Shown one piece after another: positions 62,705 through 64,000 of a DNA stretch of 64,000 nt. Positions within the stretch are counted from its first letter, which is position 1. Each line of letters begins with the position of its first letter. The stretch lies in NCBI GenBank assembly GCA_016617855.1, contig JAECUM010004946.1, positions 1 through 64,000 of the forward strand, in the 5' to 3' direction. The DNA comes from Megalonaias nervosa (Eukaryota; Mollusca; Bivalvia; Unionida; Unionidae). Both the position numbers and the translations under genes were made by a program. The notes below the pieces were generated by a model. It had not been told where the DNA came from. It searched no databases and saw only the letters and a program-made list of their open reading frames with translations.

Positions 62705-63199
62705 GAATAATGTTACAAACTAAAAAACAAATATTGTTTGACTTCATATAAATTTTAAATAGAATGTGAAAAAATATAAATATCAAAAAAATTAGTATTA
62801 ACATTATTATTATTATTACTACTGAAATATTACTGATTTAAAGAAAGTTTATCTGTTATTGTTCTCCTCTTTATGTATGGTAAGTATGATAATAAGTAGC
62901 AACCCCAGATAGTGCCTATTCCTTATCAGTAAACTGGGTGAAAACCGACTTTTTCTTACACTGTGTGGACTAAATTTGTGTTAAAATCAATATTGATAAC
63001 AAGATTTTTATGAAATAAACTTTATTTAAAAGGGCTTTAAATTATCTATAAAAACATATAAATTTCATTAATATGTATGTTTTATTGTTATATTGTCATG
63101 TAATTATTGATCAGTTATCAAAATTGTCGGCTCTCAGTTAATTGCTATTTCCTGTGTGCGCGGGTTGACACCAGTGTTTGTTTTGCAAATGCAGGTCAC

Positions 63200-63705
63200 T
63201 AGAACCTCATGAATATTAATGAGGTATTCATCAACTGAATGGGGAATGAATGACATTTCCGATGGTGTTTTGAAGATTTTGAGGATTTTTTTTGTTAATT
63301 CCCTTGCTAAGCTTGCATTCACAATGAGTGATCGTGCTAGTAATGAGAAACTGGCTGACAAACTTTTAAATGAGTGGAAGGATGACATGTTAAAAAATTG
63401 TGGAAGGATGACATGTTAAAAAATTGTGAGAATGACACTGACAAACAGTCTGTTAAAAATTTTCATTGTATGGCCATTGTCTTGTTAGGTTTTCATAGAT
63501 GTATATGTAATGACATTAAAGTACTGGAGAAATCTTTGTTAGACCAGTATGGCACATTAGGATGAGATCTTTAAATTCTGGTCCAAGGCGGGTATCATCA
63601 TTGAGCGAGTTGTCCAGATGACATCAAACACTTTTGGGCCAGCTGGCGACCACCTTGGACTGCGCGATCGATGGGAAGCCTACTGTACTGAAAAAGATAT
63701 TTAGT
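63200..63705 (+). pseudogene. Broken ORF of unknown, probably transposon-associated, protein
   Basis: The frame opened at 63219 (or the internal ATG of MSDRASNEKLADKLLNEWKD) is interrupted by a 26-bp tandem duplication (63375-63400 and 63401-63426). Beyond it the frame continues as ENDTDKQSVKNFHCMAIVLL, GFHRCICNDIKVLEKSLLDQ and YGTLG. After a further one-base shift at about 63562 it reads DEIFKFWSKAGIIIERVVQM and FGPAGDHLGLRDRWEAYCTE to a stop near 63702. Amino-acid-like composition across the breaks suggests a formerly real protein. I do not recognise the family with confidence. A palindrome (acctcatgaatattaatgag) at 63204-63225 precedes it. Confidence 0.5.
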
Positions 63706-64000
63706 TTACTGATCAGAGTTGGAGAAAAGTTTTCATTTTAAACTTTAATCCACAGTCCACTGTGACCATATTATGCTTAATGGTACAAGAAAACTTGGAG
63801 TTGCAGTGCATTTTAACTTTTTTTCTAATTTAGTCATTTGAATGTTGAATATATTATATATTTTGCAATTTTTGGGTAAATGCAACCATGAAACTTGACA
63901 TGCTGGGAATAACTGGTATAACTGCTTTCAAATCTTTTATTTTATTTGCCTTCAGTTCTTTTTTTATTTAAAGATACAAATATTTTATTCCAGGAATCAA

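Noticed and set aside
63134..63388. Minus-strand frame starting MSSFHSFKSLSASFSLLARS as the IDH3G transit peptide
   Set aside because: Attractive composition, but no suitable phase-0 donor is visible and it is the antisense of the orphan ORF.

Overview
The window looks like AT-rich animal nuclear DNA. A single large intron-rich gene on the minus strand is embedded in decayed transposons and short interspersed repeats. Several repeat types are of the kind abundant in bivalve mollusc genomes: degenerate 130-190 bp tandem arrays with phrases such as 'caaggtcactgtg' and 'aagatggcc', tRNA-derived SINEs, and pogo-like elements with TA target sites. A marine bivalve or related mollusc is therefore my best guess, as an inference. 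There are no bacterial or viral operons, rRNA genes or CRISPR arrays.

The one cellular gene I can support is the gamma regulatory subunit of mitochondrial NAD-dependent isocitrate dehydrogenase (IDH3G). Eleven coding exons run right to left from 61715 to 23985, all with canonical GT/AG junctions and compatible phases. Together they give about 361 residues collinear with the animal family. The first exon (start codon and mitochondrial transit peptide) is not identified with confidence; a weak candidate lies at 62597-62704. The stop codon in the last certain exon overlaps a perfect splice donor, and a possible terminal exon at 13061 would add four residues.

Region by region. 1-7000: pogo-like DNA elements with TA target sites, one of them (3821-6371) carrying a LINE reverse transcriptase fossil, plus a second LINE fossil at 1344-1625. 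7000-10000: a SINE and a tandem-repeat element. 10000-13500: mostly single-copy sequence, perhaps the IDH3G 3' end. 13500-18000: a MITE, a GIY-YIG (Penelope-like) fossil, another MITE, a SINE and a dead mariner. 18000-24000: quiet DNA, then tandem arrays. 24000-62000: IDH3G exons, whose introns hold SINEs, MITEs, tandem arrays, a pogo-like insertion (35392-36922), a 53-bp satellite (41891-42304), a near-complete but inactivated hAT transposon with recognisable ends (47979-52292), and a further TIR element sitting in a TA microsatellite (52575-53803). 63130-63705: a broken ORF of unknown, probably transposon-associated, type.

No new multi-gene system is evident. The most interesting items are the nested TIR insertion into a MITE, the stop/donor overlap in IDH3G, hormone-response-element-like palindromes inside tandem repeats, and composite elements whose hairpin starts abut unrelated tandem arrays.
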